Source: Deinococcus betulae | GTDB lineage: Bacteria > Deinococcota > Deinococci > Deinococcales > Deinococcaceae | Assembly (NCBI RefSeq): GCF_020166395.1 | Contig: NZ_JAIQXU010000009.1 | Span: 1-64,000 of the forward strand | DNA length: 64,000 nt | Direction of reading: 5' to 3' | Part shown: in pieces, positions 30,101 through 41,502 of the stretch | Position numbering within the stretch: position 1 is the first letter of the stretch | How the letters are laid out: each line of letters begins with the position of its first letter | The notes under the pieces: model-generated | Database searches by the model: none | The model's input: the letters and a program-made list of their open reading frames with translations, nothing else | What the model was told of the DNA's origin: nothing | Position numbers and translations under genes: made by a program

Positions 30101-30115
30101 GGCGGGGCGTGGCGG

Positions 30116-30952
30116 TCAGCGGGCCACGAAATCCAGCAGAATCTTGTTGAAGTCCTCGGCGTGGGTGGCGTTCAGGCCGTGTGGCGCGCCCTTCATGACA
30201 TGCAGTTCGGCCCCAGGCTGATACTGCGGCACGCGCTGCCCGCTCGCTTCCAGCGGCACGATCTGGTCTTTGTCCCCGTGCACGACCAGCGTGGGCACCG
30301 TTAGTTTGGCCAGGTCGGCCCGGAAGTCAGTCATGCCAAAGGCGCGCACGCACTCCTGGGTGGCCACTGGCGAGGCCTGGAGGTACAGGCTGGCCGCAAA
30401 ATCCAGAAACTCGTCGCCCAGCTTGCCCTTGTGTTCGCGCCAGTTCAGGAATTTCTGAGTAAAGCCCGCCAGGAACTGCGGGCGGTTCTTGGCCACCTGC
30501 TCGACCATGGTTTCGACCTCGGTCTGGGTCAGGCCGCCGTCCGGGTTGTCGGCCGTTTTGAGCAGGTATGGCGCCACCGACGCCACAAGCATGGCGCTGC
30601 GCAGACGCTGGGTGCCGAACAGTCCCGCGTAACGGCTGACCTCGCCGCCGCCCATCGAGAAGCCCACCAGGGTCACGTCGTTCAGATTCAGGCCCTCAAG
30701 CAGGTCATTGAGGTCATGGGCAAAGGTCTCGTAGTCGTAGCCGGTGGCCGTTTTGCCGGACTGCCCGAAGCCCCGGCGGTCATAGGTGACGACCCGGTAA
30801 CCGCCGTGGCGCAGGGCGTCAATCTGCGCTTCCCACATCCGGCCTGAGAGCGGCCAGCCGTGAATCAGCACCACGGGGCGGCCCTCGCCGTAGGTCTCGT
30901 AATACAGCTCGGTCTGCGGGGCCAGGGTGTGTTTGGTCTGAATGGTCGGCAT
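30116..30952 (-). CDS. Alpha/beta hydrolase, non-heme chloroperoxidase/esterase type
   Basis: 278 aa. The nucleophile elbow is GFSMGG, the acid Asp lies in VHGDKD, and the catalytic His in GAPHGLN. HGWPLSGRMW (oxyanion region) and RGFGQSGK are the usual signatures of the cofactor-free haloperoxidase/esterase group. GGAGG lies 8 bases before the ATG. A bacterial esterase or perhydrolase is most likely; the natural substrate is unknown. Confidence 0.9.
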   Translation of the reverse strand: MPTIQTKHTLAPQTELYYETYGEGRPVVLIHGWPLSGRMWEAQIDALRHGGYRVVTYDRRGFGQSGKTATGYDYETFAHDLNDLLEGLNLNDVTLVGFSMGGGEVSRYAGLFGTQRLRSAMLVASVAPYLLKTADNPDGGLTQTEVETMVEQVAKNRPQFLAGFTQKFLNWREHKGKLGDEFLDFAASLYLQASPVATQECVRAFGMTDFRADLAKLTVPTLVVHGDKDQIVPLEASGQRVPQYQPGAELHVMKGAPHGLNATHAEDFNKILLDFVAR

Positions 30953-31097
30953 GGAGAACCTCCGGGGAGAGAAGGGCGAGAGAAATGGTTAAAGCGTGCG
31001 TTTCATACCGTAGAGGCCTACAGCCGCGCTTCTCTGAGGCGCCCCTTTAAGCCTCCTGAGGAACTGTTGGCCGCTCCTGAAAACCGGCGGCAGGCCA

Positions 31098-31132
31098 CAA
31101 AAACCACCACCGCAAGGCAGCCGCAGTGGTGG
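31098..31132 (-). terminator. Terminator after the DUF2171 gene
   Basis: Minus strand: CCACCAC...GTGGTGG stem with an inner GC/GC step, followed by five T residues. It follows the DUF2171 stop by 18 bases. Confidence 0.65.
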
Positions 31133-31149
31133 ACAGAGGGGGTCTGCGC

Positions 31150-31413
31150 TCAGGCGAGGGCGCTGCGCTCGACGTTCAGGTACACCGCTACGTCATCCAC
31201 ACTCTCGACCTGCGACAGCTCGACATAGTGGTGCTGGCCATCGGCGCTGTCGTTTTTGGTCAGCTTCACGCGGCCGTCTTCCAGATGGTCCACCGTGCCC
31301 ACGTGCTCACCGTTCACGTCTTTCACCTGAAGGTGGTCGCCGCCCTGTTCCAGACGGGTTTTGACGCTCTGGGCAATGCGGTCGCTGATTTCACCGGCTT
31401 GATTCTGGGTCAT
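31150..31413 (-). CDS. DUF2171 protein, fused in frame to an upstream IS630-type ORF
   Basis: 87 aa. The DUF2171 core is unmistakable: [22 protein letters not shown] then [21 protein letters not shown]. Function unknown; the family occurs in bacteria as single small proteins. I start it at [11 protein letters not shown]. Upstream, the IS630-type transposase frame continues through 22-24 codons of intergenic sequence into this gene without a stop. So the transposase ORF (from about 32103) can yield a transposase-DUF2171 fusion of 317 residues. Confidence 0.8.
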   Translation of the reverse strand: MTQNQAGEISDRIAQSVKTRLEQGGDHLQVKDVNGEHVGTVDHLEDGRVKLTKNDSADGQHHYVELSQVESVDDVAVYLNVERSALA

Positions 31414-31481
31414 GCCGCCAGTGTGTGCCGCCAAGATGGCCGCCTGATGGCAGGAAGATTCAGGGCACTTCAACTCGGCCT

Positions 31482-32103
31482 TGAGTGAATGCTTACTGAT
31501 TCTTGCTTCAATCGATAACGACGCGGTGAAGGGCGTACCCCGGATGAAGGCCAGTGGCAACCCTCTGCGCCGGATTCGCTGCCATCCGACTGTCAAGCGC
31601 TTTTTCAACGCTGCCACCGATAGCGCGCAGAAGTTCCCCACCACATTCCGCTTGAGATCTGCCCAGATCAATTCAATCGGGTTCAGTTCCGGCGCATACG
31701 GCGGCAGGTAGACCAACGACAGGCGTTCGTGCTCCTGCACGAACGCCTGAACGGCTTTTGACCGGTGGATCATGGCTCGATCCAGCACCACGACGACTTC
31801 GCCGGCCACGTGGCGCAAGACATGCGCAAGGAACTCCACGACCTGCGCTGAGCGCACCGCGCCGCGGTGCGTGTGGTGCAGAAATTGTCCACCTGTCGTC
31901 ATGGCACCGATCACGGACAGGTGCTCCCAGCGCAGTTTGGTCGGGATGATGGGAGTCTGGCCGCAGCGCCCCCACGTGCGGACCTTCGTTGTTTTCAGGC
32001 TGAAGCCACTCTCGTCCAGGAACACGAGTGTGGCACCTTCACGGACTTTTTTTTCCCAGCGCGTCCCGGTGGACGCGCACCCAGCTGGCAATGTCGTCTT
32101 CAT
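31482..32103 (-). pseudogene. IS630-type transposase, catalytic (DDE) part
   Basis: Carries [18 protein letters not shown] (first Asp), [19 protein letters not shown] (second Asp) and [18 protein letters not shown] (Glu), the IS630 DDE triad. It follows the N-terminal frame after a run of eight A residues. It has no stop of its own at the expected end and reads on into DUF2171. Any protein from it would be a shortened or fused transposase. Confidence 0.7.
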
Positions 32104-32539
32104 TGCGCTCTACGGCCCGCACCGCGGGCCGCTGATACGAGAACCCCCAGCGTTTCAGTTTTCGCGACAGATGCGCGCCATCAAGCCAGATGCCGTACGT
32201 CACACCGATCACATGCCGGATTTTTGACGTGGTCCACCCGCTGGTCTCGAAGCCGTGTAATCGGGCATCACCATCCAGGATCAGACCGATCTCGTCCTGC
32301 TGTGCGCCCGTGAGCTTCTCGGGGCGGCCGGTGGCGCGGAACGCGCGCAGCGCGTCCTCGCCGTTCCGTCTGAGCCGGGCTCGCCAGGCCCGGATCGTGA
32401 CTTCAGCGACGCCGAACTGGTGCGCCAGGCGCGGGTCGTGCGACGGGTGTCGTTCAGTACAGGTTGAGCGGCGAGACGTCGTTCTTCCAGTTGGTTGCGG
32501 GTGAGGCGGCTGGGTCGCCAGGGAGGCACGGTCACACAC
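32039..32539 (-). pseudogene. IS630-type transposase, N-terminal (HTH) part
   Basis: Encodes the helix-turn-helix segment DPRLAHQFGVAEVTIRAWRARL and the second HTH region RPEKLTGAQQDEIGLIL, ending ALGKKSP at the A8 run at 32047-32054. The natural N-terminus (RLTRNQLEERRLAAQ) lies in a different frame, upstream of about 32460, so a second indel has occurred. The gene is not functional as it stands. Joining the parts would need a change of frame at the A8 run and at the upstream indel. Confidence 0.7.
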
Positions 32540-32563
32540 AGATGCTACCTATTTACGCAGTGA

Positions 32564-33040
32564 TCAATAGGTGCCCGTCAGCTCGGCCCGCACCGCCATC
32601 AGTGCCCTGCCCAGCAGGTTCTGCCCCCAGGCCTGCCGCGCGCCCTCGGCCTGGGCTTCGTCAAAGCCTATGCCCCAGATGCGGTCATTGGCGGCCGCTT
32701 CGACTAGTTCGGCCGCTCCGGTGCCTAGAAGAAAGTCGCGTAGGTCCGGGTTTTGCCCGAACTTCAGCCGCAGCATGTCCAGGGCAATCTCGGCGCGTAC
32801 CTGCGCCCACAGCCCGTCGTCATAGGGCGTGACCCGGCGGCCCAGCGCTTTGCATTCGGCTGGGGTAGAGGCGGCCAGAATCTGTGCCAGCGTGGCTTCA
32901 TCGCCAAACAGGCTGGCCTTGCGCGCCATCAGGTACTGCTCGGCCCAGTGATAGGTCACGCCGTGCTCGACAAAACGGCTTGGGTGAAAATTGGAGAACG
33001 GGTGCGCCGTCCGGTAAAAGTAGTGGGTGGGCACGGTCAT
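32564..33040 (-). CDS. NADAR-family N-glycosidase (YbiA-like)
   Basis: 158 aa. NADAR signature FYRTAHPFSNFHPSRF, then HWAEQYLMARKA and NDRIWGIGFDE. In E. coli, YbiA cleaves the N-glycosidic bond of an early riboflavin intermediate; other members act on ADP-ribose-like substrates. The stop codon (TGA at 32564-32566) lies at the edge of the IS630-type element, so the last few residues may be of element origin. Start: AACACT-N7-ATG, close to the leaderless pattern. Confidence 0.88.
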   Translation of the reverse strand: MTVPTHYFYRTAHPFSNFHPSRFVEHGVTYHWAEQYLMARKASLFGDEATLAQILAASTPAECKALGRRVTPYDDGLWAQVRAEIALDMLRLKFGQNPDLRDFLLGTGAAELVEAAANDRIWGIGFDEAQAEGARQAWGQNLLGRALMAVRAELTGTY

Positions 33041-33137
33041 GCGTGACAGTGTTGTCCTTCGCCTGCGTGCGTGTCCTGCGCCACCTGGCCTGGCCCGCCT
33101 CTTCTATCTGGCCGATTCAGCTTGTCCCCGCGCCCGG

Positions 33138-33143
33138 TATCAT
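33138..33143 (+). promoter_or_regulatory. -10 element of leaderless proS promoter
   Basis: TATCAT, 8 nt before the ATG used for prolyl-tRNA synthetase. Confidence 0.5.
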
Positions 33144-33151
33144 GCGGGGCG

Positions 33152-34636
33152 ATGACGAAAGACGGCGGCAAACAGGACAAGAAAGCGGCGCAGTACGGCG
33201 TCACCCCCCAGAGCGTGGACTTTAACGACTGGTACAACGAGGTCGTGAAAAAGGCCGACCTGGCCGACAACAGCCCGGTGGCCGGCGCCATGGTCGTGCG
33301 GCCCTACGGCAGCGCGCTGTGGGAAAACATCGTGCGCTGGCTAGATGACCGTTTCAAGGCGACGGGCCACGAGTCACTGGTGTTTCCGACCCTGATTCCC
33401 ATGGGCTTCATCATGAAAGAAGCCGACCACGTTGAAGGCTTTGCCCCCGAGCTGTTCACGGTGAACAAAATCGGCACCGAGGAACTGGCCGAGCCCTACG
33501 TCATGCGTCCCACCAGCGAAACCATCATCGGGCACATGTGGAGCGGCTGGCTCAACTCCTACCGCGACCTGCCCTTCTTGCACTACCAGTGGGGGAGCGT
33601 GTTCCGCGCCGAGCTGCGCACCAAGGCGTTTCTGCGCACCTCTGAGTTTTTCTGGCACGAGGGCCACACCGCCCACGCCGACGAGCCCGAGGCCCGCGCC
33701 GAAGTGCGCCAGATGCTCGACATCTACCACGAGTTCTGCCGTGACATTCTGGCGCTGCCCGTGGTGCGCGGCGAGAAAACCGCCAGCGAGCGCTTTGCCG
33801 GCGCCGTGGCGACCTACTCCATTGAAGGCATGATGCGGGACGGCAAGGCGCTGCAGTCTGGCACCAGCCACTACCTGGGCCAGAACTTTTCCAGGGCCTT
33901 CGACGTGAAGTTCCAGACGCGCGAGCAGAAAGAAGAATTTGCCCACACGACCTCCTGGGCGATTTCCAGCCGGATTATTGGCGCGATCATCATGACGCAC
34001 GGGGACGACTTTGGCCTCATCATGCCGCCCCGCATCGCGCCCATTCAGGTCGTGGTGATTCCTGTGGGCCGCAAAGACAACTTTGACCAGATGGTCGAGG
34101 AAGGCGAAAAGCTGGCCGCCGAACTGCGCGCCCAGGGGCTGCGCGTCAAGGTGGACAAGCGCGACGGCGTGACCAACGGCTTCAAGTACAACGACTGGGA
34201 ACTCAAGGGCGTGCCCGTGCGGATTGAACTGGGCCCCCGTGACCTGGAGAGCGGCGTTGTGGTCGTGAAAAACCGCAACGGCGAGGAAAAAGAAACCCTG
34301 GCCCGCGCTGAGGCGGTCAGCGGCATGACGGCCCGCCTGGACGAGATTCACGACTGGCTGTATGGCCGCGCCACCGAGTACCTGCTGAACCATACCCTGA
34401 CCGTGGACACCTACGAAGCCTTCCAAGAGGCCATTGAGGGCGGCAACTGGGCGCGCGCCTACCACTGCGGCGACGCGGCGTGCGAAAAGAGCATCAAGGA
34501 CGACACCAAGGCCACCACCCGCAATGTGCCCCTGGACGACGCCGAGTTCTTCCACGAAGCCGGAGAGGGCGTCTGCGTCAAGTGCGGCCGGCCCAGCGCC
34601 TACGGCAAGCGCGTGATTTTCGGTCGTCAGTACTAA
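33152..34636 (+). CDS. proS: Prolyl-tRNA synthetase, archaeal/eukaryote type
   Basis: 494 aa class II synthetase. Motif 2 is in the region [27 protein letters not shown], and motif 3 in [24 protein letters not shown] sequence. The C-terminal domain carries four Cys (CGDAACEKS and VCVKCGRPS), the zinc-binding extension typical of the archaeal-type ProRS also seen in Thermus. It lacks the bacterial editing insertion. Charges tRNA-Pro in the cytosol. The ATG is preceded by TATCAT; a longer frame upstream has no start signal. Confidence 0.97.
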   Translation: MTKDGGKQDKKAAQYGVTPQSVDFNDWYNEVVKKADLADNSPVAGAMVVRPYGSALWENIVRWLDDRFKATGHESLVFPTLIPMGFIMKEADHVEGFAPELFTVNKIGTEELAEPYVMRPTSETIIGHMWSGWLNSYRDLPFLHYQWGSVFRAELRTKAFLRTSEFFWHEGHTAHADEPEARAEVRQMLDIYHEFCRDILALPVVRGEKTASERFAGAVATYSIEGMMRDGKALQSGTSHYLGQNFSRAFDVKFQTREQKEEFAHTTSWAISSRIIGAIIMTHGDDFGLIMPPRIAPIQVVVIPVGRKDNFDQMVEEGEKLAAELRAQGLRVKVDKRDGVTNGFKYNDWELKGVPVRIELGPRDLESGVVVVKNRNGEEKETLARAEAVSGMTARLDEIHDWLYGRATEYLLNHTLTVDTYEAFQEAIEGGNWARAYHCGDAACEKSIKDDTKATTRNVPLDDAEFFHEAGEGVCVKCGRPSAYGKRVIFGRQY

Positions 34637-34822
34637 GGGCGGTTGGGCAGTGGGAAAACCTCTGGTAGACAGATTGCTCTGACTGGGGAGCCGACGAAAC
34701 GGAGAATGGGCAGAGGATCCGAGCAAACGGACAATGGGCAGACGCCAGTGCCCTTGAGCGAAGATGAGCCGCCGCCTGAGTATCAGGCGGCGGTTTGGTC
34801 TTGGCCCCGCTTACACTGGCCT

Positions 34823-35308
34823 ATGCTGCCTGCCGCTACCGACGCCGCCCTGCGGGCCCATGTGCGCGCCCTGCTGACCCAGGGGCAAGCCCACCTGACG
34901 GCAGAGGCCGTGCTGGCTGACTTTCCGCTGGACAGCATCAACCGGCGGTGGGCCGGCGTGCCGTATTCCGCCTTCGAGGTGCTGTGGCACCTGCGCTTTA
35001 CGGAGCGCGACATTCTGGACTTCATACGGCCAGCACCTTACGAGGCGGTGCCCTGGCCACAAGCCTATTGGCCGCAGAAAAAAGAGGGAAGCGCGCAGGA
35101 CTGGCAGGAGCAGGTAGAAGCCTTCCAGCAGGACCAGGCCGCGCTTCTGGAGTTGTTGGATGACCCGCACACCGACCTGCTGGCCCTCGTGCCAAACGGC
35201 AAAGATGACCAGACCTGGCTGCGGGCCTTCCTGCTGGTGGCGGACCACAATGCCTATCACCTGGGGCAGCTGGTGCTGCTCGAACGCCTGTCAACGGATG
35301 AAGCCTGA
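34823..35308 (+). CDS. DinB-fold (YfiT-like) putative metal-dependent hydrolase or thiol transferase
   Basis: About 161 aa four-helix bundle. Three probable metal ligands are visible: His in WHLRFTERD, His in DHNAYHLGQLV, and a second His in that motif. DinB-family proteins act as thiol transferases (bacillithiol or mycothiol dependent) or have unknown roles. Bacillithiol occurs in Deinococcus, so a bacillithiol-dependent role is plausible. The start follows TACACT by 5 nt. A longer frame reaches back to 34643 but is not needed. Confidence 0.8.
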   Translation: MLPAATDAALRAHVRALLTQGQAHLTAEAVLADFPLDSINRRWAGVPYSAFEVLWHLRFTERDILDFIRPAPYEAVPWPQAYWPQKKEGSAQDWQEQVEAFQQDQAALLELLDDPHTDLLALVPNGKDDQTWLRAFLLVADHNAYHLGQLVLLERLSTDEA

Positions 35309-35429
35309 GGGCGGCTAGCTGTCCCTCATATGAATTGCGGTTGACTCGTTACGGTCAACCCGAGCGGAGCGAGAAGCAAAGGAGACGGGCTGCGGGAGAT
35401 GGATGAGGATGTGGTGCTTTCCCGAAACC

Positions 35430-35969
35430 TCAGGAATCGGACGCCATCCGTCTCAGGCATGCCAGTTTCACGCTGTCCCAGCGGCGGCCTTGCCACAGCC
35501 TCGCTTCCGGAATCCGGGCGCATTCGCGGTAGCCTACCCGCTCGGCGGCGCGGATCATGCGCCCATTACCACTCCAGGTGGTTAGCGTGATGACGTGGGC
35601 ATCTGTCTCGGCAAAGGTGGCGGCCGTCCACTGCCGCAGGGCCTTCGTGCCCAGGCCGCCGCCCCAGTGCTGTGGATCGTAAATCAGGATGCCCAGTTCC
35701 CACCAGCCGCCGCCCGTGGGGGCTTCTTCGTTTCTCGTCACCTGGCCGATGCACTGGCCGTCCAGGGCAATGATGCGCCGGTCTGACGAAGGCTCCTGTG
35801 CCTGCACGCGGGCCATGAAGTCTTCCAGGGTGGTGGTTGACGGTGGGCGCGCCGCATGAAAATAGGGGGCGTCCCACTGCTGCCAGGCGGGTGACGGTTC
35901 CCCGTGCAGCCAGCGCCACAGGACAGGAAGGTCACCGGGCTGACGGTCACGCAAGGTCAGAACAGGCAC
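35430..35969 (-). CDS. GNAT-family N-acetyltransferase
   Basis: About 179 aa. Acetyl-CoA site recognisable from GQVTRNEEAPTGGGWWELGILIYDPQHWGGGLGTKAL (motifs D and A) and TLTTWSGNGRMIRAAERVGYRE. Start is GTG because a TACACT hexamer lies 7 nt upstream. The longer frame, from an ATG at 36011, begins inside the terminator hairpin of pit and is wrong. The substrate is unknown; ribosomal-protein alanine acetyltransferase-like or small-molecule acceptors are possible. Confidence 0.85.
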   Translation of the reverse strand: MPVLTLRDRQPGDLPVLWRWLHGEPSPAWQQWDAPYFHAARPPSTTTLEDFMARVQAQEPSSDRRIIALDGQCIGQVTRNEEAPTGGGWWELGILIYDPQHWGGGLGTKALRQWTAATFAETDAHVITLTTWSGNGRMIRAAERVGYRECARIPEARLWQGRRWDSVKLACLRRMASDS

Positions 35970-35988
35970 GCCCGGCAGTGTAGAGACC

Positions 35989-36021
35989 AAAAAAGACGCC
36001 GCGTGCTGCATGTGCGGCGTC
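35989..36021 (-). terminator. Terminator after pit
   Basis: Minus strand: GACGCCGC pairs with GCGGCGTC over an 11-base loop, then TTTTTT. It lies 20 bases beyond the pit stop codon. Confidence 0.85.
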
Positions 36022-36040
36022 TCCGTGTTGGCCTCCGGCG

Positions 36041-37039
36041 TTACACGCCCAGCGCCAGGATGATTTTGTGAAACACCCAGCCCAGCGCGATGCACACGGG
36101 GATGGTAAAAATCCACGCCTGCACGATGCGCCCGGCCACCTGCCACTTGACCTTTTTAAAGCCCTTGGTGGTGCCCACGCCCATGATGCTGGTCGAGATG
36201 GTGTGCGTGGTGCTGACTGGAATCCCCAGGCGGCTGGCGGTTTCGATAATCAGGGCCGCGCTGGTTTCGGCCACGAACCCGTCCACCGGCTTGAGGTCCA
36301 CGACCTTGAAGCCCATCGTCTTGATGATGCGCCAGCCACCAATAGCGGTGCCGGCACCCATCGCGGCCGCTGCCGACAGGATGACCCACAGCGGCACTGT
36401 TTCGATTTCGGTGCCCAGGTAGGCCGCCAGCGCGAAGGTGATGATGCCCATCGTTTTCTGCGCGTCGTTGCCACCGTGTGAAAAAGCCATGAAAGCGGCG
36501 CTGAAAATTTGCAGGGTGCGGAAGGTGCGGGTCACCACGCGCGGCTTCATCCAGCGCAGCACCAGCCACGACAGCAGGAACATCAGCAGAATCGGTATAA
36601 GGAAGCCCAGTGCCGGGCTGGTCACCAGGCCCGTCAGCGTTTTCTGCACGCCCTTGGGAATGATGATGCCCCAGCCACCCGCCGCCACCCCGGCGCCCAC
36701 GAGGCTAAAGACCAGGGCGTGACTGGACGAACTGGGCAGGCCCTTCCACCAGGTAAAGAGGTTCCAGAAAATCGCGCTCAGCAGCGTGGCGCCCACCAGT
36801 TCCAGCGTGGCGAACTCCTGCGGCACGATGTCCTTGGAGATGGTCTTGGCGACCGCCGTGCCCGTCAGCGCGCCCACCACGTTCAAGACGGCGGCCATGG
36901 CGATGGCCTGGGCCGGGGTGAGGACCTTAGTGGCCACGCTGGTCGCAATGGCGTTGGCGGTGTCATGAAAGCCGTTGATAAAGTCAAAAATCAGGGCCAG
37001 TGTCACGATAACAATCAGGCCAATCAGAGCCGTTTCCAT
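36041..37039 (-). CDS. pit: Inorganic phosphate transporter, PiT family
   Basis: 332 aa with about ten membrane helices. The duplicated PiT signatures are present: DFINGFHDTANAIATSVATKVLTPAQA in the N-half and AFMAFSHGGNDAQKTMGI in the C-half. Carries phosphate-cation symport (H+ or Na+). It follows the PhoU-like gene by 17 bases on the same strand; the pair shares the Pho-box-like promoter region. The terminator lies just downstream. Confidence 0.95.
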   Translation of the reverse strand: METALIGLIVIVTLALIFDFINGFHDTANAIATSVATKVLTPAQAIAMAAVLNVVGALTGTAVAKTISKDIVPQEFATLELVGATLLSAIFWNLFTWWKGLPSSSSHALVFSLVGAGVAAGGWGIIIPKGVQKTLTGLVTSPALGFLIPILLMFLLSWLVLRWMKPRVVTRTFRTLQIFSAAFMAFSHGGNDAQKTMGIITFALAAYLGTEIETVPLWVILSAAAAMGAGTAIGGWRIIKTMGFKVVDLKPVDGFVAETSAALIIETASRLGIPVSTTHTISTSIMGVGTTKGFKKVKWQVAGRIVQAWIFTIPVCIALGWVFHKIILALGV

Positions 37040-37056
37040 AGTTGGGCCGTCAGTCC

Positions 37057-37695
37057 TTACGCGTTCTTGAGCAGGATGCTCTCGATGGTTTTGGCCACGC
37101 GCTGCGCCTGGTCGCTGGCGTCTTCAATCAGATTGACAATCTCGCCGCCGCGCATGGCGCGAATCATGTCCGGGACATCCTTCACGCTGTCGTAGAGGTG
37201 GCGCTGCACCTGGTCACTGATGGTGTCGCCCTGGTCTTCCAGCGCCCGGATTTCGCTGGTGATGCGCGTCAGTTCGCCCACCCGGCTGCCCTGCTCCAGC
37301 AGCGGCATGCCCTGGGCCAGCAGGTCACACTGCGCGGCCACCACGCGCGCCAGCTCGGCCATCTGGGGCAGCGGCTGCTGCACGCCGTACAGGCTGAGCT
37401 TGCGGGCGGCGTCTTCCATGTCGTCCACTAGGTCGTCCAGCTCGTTGTTCAGGCTGATGATGTCCTCGCGGTCAAACGGCACGATAAAGGACTCGGCCAG
37501 CAGGTTGGTGATCTCGCTGGTCAGGCGGTCCCCCTCGTGTTCCAGGTCGCGCACGCGCTGGACCTTGGCCTCGACATCCGTGTAGTTCTCCAGCAGGTCC
37601 ACCAGGGCCTGGGCTGTGGCGTGGGCATTGCGCGCCGACGCCGTGAACTTCTCGCTGAACTTGGGGTTGCTGGGCATGAATTTAGACAGAACCAT
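37057..37695 (-). CDS. PhoU-like DUF47 accessory protein of PiT
   Basis: 212 aa, mostly helical, with repeated E/D-rich metal-binding motifs (EHEGDRLTSEI, ELDDLVDDMEDAARK, LEDQGDTISDQ), typical of the DUF47/COG1392 family that always sits with PiT and is thought to regulate it. GGGAGG 6 bases before the ATG. First gene of a pit operon on the minus strand. Confidence 0.93.
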   Translation of the reverse strand: MVLSKFMPSNPKFSEKFTASARNAHATAQALVDLLENYTDVEAKVQRVRDLEHEGDRLTSEITNLLAESFIVPFDREDIISLNNELDDLVDDMEDAARKLSLYGVQQPLPQMAELARVVAAQCDLLAQGMPLLEQGSRVGELTRITSEIRALEDQGDTISDQVQRHLYDSVKDVPDMIRAMRGGEIVNLIEDASDQAQRVAKTIESILLKNA

Positions 37696-37722
37696 GACAA
37701 TCCTCCCGAATCTTGTGCCCGA

Positions 37723-37740
37723 ATGTCATAGAAATGTCAG
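37723..37740. promoter_or_regulatory. Pho-box-like direct repeat before the phosphate operon
   Basis: ATGTCAT and ATGTCAG repeat with a 4-base AGAA spacer, i.e. 7-4-7, the layout and sequence of PhoB sites (CTGTCAT-N4-CTGTCAT). It is 28 bases before the DUF47 gene, on its promoter side. Confidence 0.6.
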
Positions 37741-37758
37741 CTCGGGCGGGCAAAGCGG

Positions 37759-37788
37759 AGCGGGAGGCGTCTGGGTGGGCCTCCCGCT
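37759..37788 (-). terminator. Terminator after the alpha-amylase gene
   Basis: AGCGGGAGGC/GCCTCCCGCT, a perfect 10-base stem with a 10-base loop, follows the alpha-amylase stop by 37 bases on the minus strand. The T run after it is short. Confidence 0.6.
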
Positions 37789-37824
37789 TAGGGGTCTAGT
37801 GTAAGTGATGGGGAAGCGCGGGCG

Positions 37825-40911
<3,087 letters not shown>

Positions 40912-40922
40912 GTAGAGCTTTA

Positions 40923-40951
40923 TTGAATGGGGAAGCGCTTCCGAATGTCAA
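40923..40951 (-). promoter_or_regulatory. Alpha-amylase promoter with LacI-type operator in the spacer
   Basis: Minus strand: TTGACA (-35) and TTCAAT (-10) at about 18 bases. The perfect palindrome GGAAGCGCTTCC (40931-40942) fills the spacer. A repressor bound here would block RNA polymerase. Confidence 0.75.
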
Positions 40952-41004
40952 TGGGAGCCGGCAGGTCGGGGGGAAGGCTGACGGTTATCCAACTGGGCAC
41001 GGCT

Positions 41005-41010
41005 TACCCT
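41005..41010 (+). promoter_or_regulatory. -10 element of leaderless DUF427 promoter
   Basis: TACCCT, 7 nt before the ATG, with no Shine-Dalgarno. Confidence 0.5.
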
Positions 41011-41017
41011 GGGGCCT

Positions 41018-41302
41018 ATGAAAGCCACCTGGAACGGCGCCGTCATTGCCCAGTCGAACGATACGGTGGTCGTGGAAGGCAACCATTACTTCCCGGCTGA
41101 CAGTGTGAAGGCCGAATATCTGCGGCCCAGCACCACCCACACCACCTGCCCCTGGAAGGGCGAGGCGAGTTATCACACCCTGTCTGTAGACGGTCAGGAC
41201 AACAGGGACGCGGCGTGGTTCTACCCTGAACCCAAAGACGCCGCCCGCCAGATTCAGGGCCGCGTGGCTTTCTGGAAGGGCGTGCAGGTGTCTGAGGATT
41301 GA
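41018..41302 (+). CDS. DUF427 protein
   Basis: 94 aa. The DUF427 pattern is clear: FPADSVKAEYLRPSTTHTTCPWKGEASYH then AAWFYPEPKDAARQIQGRVAFW. A conserved Cys and Trp (TCPWKG) mark the core. Function unknown; the family is widespread. Divergent from the alpha-amylase gene. The start follows TACCCT by 7 nt. Confidence 0.93.
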   Translation: MKATWNGAVIAQSNDTVVVEGNHYFPADSVKAEYLRPSTTHTTCPWKGEASYHTLSVDGQDNRDAAWFYPEPKDAARQIQGRVAFWKGVQVSED

Positions 41303-41502
41303 AGAACGAGGTGGCGCTGGTCGAAAGGAGGGCCACTGCCGGCGCAGTCCGTTCGGTGCCTTCCTGAGTGCAGAGTCGGGTGTCATGCTCGGCGTCCTCT
41401 GACCGCTCTGAGGCAGGCAAGGCAGGAAAATGGCCGCTAGCCGCTGTAGGGGCGAAAGGCTGGGCGGAGAGGTTGCCTCTCCGCCCGTCTACTGACCCGA
41501 CT

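Larger units (their letters stand above)
31481..32567 (-). mobile_element. IS630-family insertion sequence remnant
   Basis: Carries a DDE transposase in two or more frames. The right end begins TTGATCACTGCG on the minus strand, next to TA at 32568-32569, the usual IS630 target. The left end has a partial match, TTGAGTGAATGC at 31481, but no TA flank, so the left boundary is uncertain and may be altered. IS630 elements move by cut-and-paste. The element lies between the DUF2171 gene and the NADAR gene and seems to supply the NADAR stop codon. Confidence 0.6.
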
